A stretch of 45,187 nucleotides of DNA from Chara braunii (Eukaryota; Streptophyta; Charophyceae; Charales; Characeae), in contig BFEA01000587.1 of NCBI GenBank assembly GCA_003427395.1, positions 104,803 through 149,989 on the forward strand, read 5' to 3'. Shown here piece by piece: positions 43,675 through 45,187 of the stretch. Every line of letters begins with the position of its first letter. Positions within the stretch are counted from its first letter, which is position 1. Position numbers and translations under genes: made by a program. The notes under the pieces were generated by a model. That model made no database searches, was not told the origin of the DNA, and was given only the letters and a program-made list of their open reading frames with translations.

Positions 43675-44075
43675 AACAGAAGGCGGTTGGTAGTTGCAAA
43701 AACAAAAGGGTCAAAGAACAGAAGGTGGTTCGGCTATTCGCACACAGCCAGGATATTCCAAATCATTCTTTTCATGTGTAATGGGACGCTGGACCCGATT
43801 TCCAGCAGGTGATGCTCCCCACCAATAGATGGAGCCTCTTAAAAAAAAAAAAAAAAAGAAGAAGAAGGTTAACATACTTCAATCTTTCCTCCTCGCAAAA
43901 AAAAAAAAAAAAAAAAAGAACAGAAGCTGGTTGGTAGTTGGAAAAGAAAGGGTGAAAGAACAGAAGGTGGTTGGTAGTTGGAAAAGAAAGGGTGAAAGAG
44001 AAGAAAGGGTGGGAAAACAAAAAGGGTCAAAGAACAGAAAAGGGAGTTCGTTGGTAGTTGGGAAAAGAAAGGGCC
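43675..44075. repeat. About 40-bp tandem repeat, split by an insertion
   Basis: Units read GAACAGAAGGTGGTTGGTAG then TTGGAAAAGAAAGGGTGAAA. They occur at about 43679, 43716 (cut), 43918, 43958 and, more degraded, 44034. The array is interrupted at 43731-43914 by the retroposon described next. Confidence 0.85.
43713..43932 (+). mobile_element. Poly-A retroposon inserted into the tandem array
   Basis: An 18-bp duplication, AAAGAACAGAAG then G or C then TGGTT, lies at 43713-43730 and 43915-43932. Between them are 110 bp of body (including the module shared with 41429-41478), a poly-A run (43841-43857), 39 bp of other sequence and a second poly-A run (43897-43917). Because the target is a tandem repeat, the flanking copies could also be ordinary repeat units. 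The double tail suggests read-through of the first A run. Confidence 0.65.
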
Positions 44076-44290
44076 AAAGATAAGAAAGGGAGGGAAGAAA
44101 TCACAGTGCATAGGTAGTGATGGAGAAGAGCACAGCAAAAAGACAGTTGCTAAGAATGGAAAGGTGCACTCGCTTTGTACCATTATGGCTGTATTATTAT
44201 TTCGGATGTATCGTTTATTGTTCTCAAGAAGTGGATAGACAAAGCCATTTAAATTCTAAATAGAGAAGTCCACATCATGGCCTCAAAAAC

Positions 44291-44710
44291 TTGGAAAAAG
44301 ACTACGCCGCCCCTATGACCATGAGGACCACTGTCTTTCTTCCTGCGTCCTTTAAACCGCTACTATACATGGCGCCAGCCAGCCTTGTGAACAAATTGTT
44401 TGCCACCTACGCCGAACAAGTCAGGGCCAGCGCACCCGTTGATAAACTTCATCAATGGCGGCCGCCGCCGTGTTTCGGGCCTCCGCGAATCATGGTGAGG
44501 GGCCCTGCGGTCCGATGTCTGGCCTTGTACTGGTGGTTTAACGTGTCGATAGATTCAATGGTAATCCTTTGGACACTGGGTGAAGAGGAGCGGCTGGAGG
44601 AGGTAGGCTCATTCCGCAGAGCGCGCAGAGCGGACTGGAACATAAACAGCAGTCGTCAATACAATAACGACGACGATTTACAGAGTTCCAGATTTCATTC
44701 CCAGTGCTGA
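44291..44710 (+). CDS. Unrecognised 139-codon frame, doubtful
   Basis: GC-rich relative to its surroundings. The translation starts MEKDYAAPMTMRTT and ends in a polar tail (NNDDDLQSSRFHSQC); no domain is recognisable. Within it, in another phase, ATG at 44455 opens MAAAAVFRASANH followed by a G/GTGAGG splice-donor-like step at 44494-44495, which could be a first exon of an organelle-targeted protein. Both readings are weak; neither has a visible downstream exon in this window. Confidence 0.15.
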   Translation: MEKDYAAPMTMRTTVFLPASFKPLLYMAPASLVNKLFATYAEQVRASAPVDKLHQWRPPPCFGPPRIMVRGPAVRCLALYWWFNVSIDSMVILWTLGEEERLEEVGSFRRARRADWNINSSRQYNNDDDLQSSRFHSQC

Positions 44711-44798
44711 GAAAAAAGCTCAACAAAAAGAGAAAGAGAGAGAGAGGAAAATTACATTCATGTGGATATAAACAACAAAACACCTCATGTGAGGCTTT

Positions 44799-44897
44799 AC
44801 TCTGGTGGAGGACATAACGTCCCGACCGGATCTACTCTGGTGGAGGACATAACGTCCCGACCGGATCTCGTGGAGGAGACAATGTCCCAACACGAGG
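44799..44897. repeat. 35-bp tandem repeat, two exact copies plus a degraded third
   Basis: ACTCTGGTGGAGGACATAAC followed by GTCCCGACCGGATCT spans 44799-44833 and 44834-44868 exactly. The next stretch, 'cgtggaggagacaatgtccc', is a diverged continuation. Confidence 0.92.
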
Positions 44898-45038
44898 ACC
44901 AGCGTGATCAATAATCAGTCCACAATCGCCCTTCTGCCTCGCGCACTCAGGCAGTGCGCCAAATATTGAAGAAGCACCAACAGAAGACCATGCAACCCCC
45001 ACAACCCGAAACGAAAAGGGGAGCAGCAACAGGGAAAG

Positions 45039-45064
45039 CAGTGTACTAAATATCTAGTACACTG
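45039..45064. repeat. Perfect 10-bp hairpin
   Basis: CAGTGTACTA at 45039-45048, loop of six, TAGTACACTG at 45055-45064. No U run follows, so not a terminator. Confidence 0.8.
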
Positions 45065-45161
45065 GAATCAGAAAAAGGAAGGGATCAACTGAGCACCAGC
45101 ACAAATCAAGGGTGAAAGGGAAGAAAAGAAGAAGCCTGGAATCAGAAAAAGGAAGGGATCA
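45062..45161. repeat. Exact 26-bp direct repeat, 74 bp apart
   Basis: The text starting CTGGAATCAGAAAAAGG and ending GGGATCA is at 45062-45087 and 45136-45161. The second copy ends exactly where the tRNA-like sequence begins. Confidence 0.9.
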
Positions 45162-45187
45162 TCGGGTGTAGCTCAGTTGGTACACCC
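45162..45187 (+). repeat. tRNA-like SINE head running off the window edge
   Basis: TCGGGTG, then TAGCTCAGTTGG (A-box consensus), then TACACCC. The GTACACCC after the A box is shared with the copies at 22723-22950 and 42496-42552, which favours SINE over a real tRNA gene. The B box would lie outside the window. Confidence 0.55.

Noticed and set aside
45162-45187. Genuine tRNA gene at the window edge
   Set aside because: The sequence after the A box matches the dispersed SINE heads, and the rest is outside the window.

Overview
This is a nuclear segment of a eukaryote, most likely a green plant or streptophyte alga. The evidence is a plant-type L1-like LINE, poly-A-tailed retroposons, a plastid-type atpB fragment that is out of frame and embedded beside a microsatellite, many microsatellites, an assembly gap, and no dense prokaryote-style genes. 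The species cannot be fixed from the sequence. I see no intact host gene; almost everything is repeat-derived.

Layout. 1-195 is microsatellite. About 541-1920 is an array of about 31-nt hairpin repeats with a conserved AACTTA loop, followed to about 3900 by sequence related to the large repeats further on. 3900-8275 is degenerate and holds a second small hairpin family. 8276-9060 holds short palindromes and three copies of a GGCAGCGCTTCCC-type motif. Two direct copies of a 5-kb unit (A 9681-14726, B 17719-22722) flank a 3-kb segment with a minus-strand gag-like frame broken by one amber codon. A third, diverged partial copy (D) lies at 22985-23966. Each unit ends in a hairpin next to a TGTCGG/CCGACA-type end (in D only the hairpin and part of that end are kept), so they look like very long LTRs or LTR-derived units read on the minus strand. 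Copy A carries a leftover Tn5/Nextera adapter, an assembly artefact.

23969-30500 is a second retroelement-like block on the plus strand. It has a shared 190-bp segment at its two sides, a polypurine tract followed by an LTR-like TGTGTCGGG start, tandem arrays, a 98-bp near-perfect palindrome and many hairpins. 30835-33750 is a polypyrimidine tract and two satellite-like arrays, with a 51-N gap. 34515-35240 is a CCT-rich tandem array in front of a decayed LINE (35291-40508) with endonuclease, reverse transcriptase and zinc-knuckle domains, several stops and frameshifts, and a poly-A tail.

40509-45187 is lower-copy sequence with a retroposon bounded by perfect 15-bp target-site duplications, tRNA-like SINE heads, the plastid atpB insert, tandem repeats and a second poly-A retroposon.

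The most unusual signal is the dispersed set of short stem-loops. In the 541-1920 and 9230-10000 arrays the loop is constant while both stem arms change together between copies, which points to selection on, or a copying mechanism that preserves, the hairpin itself.
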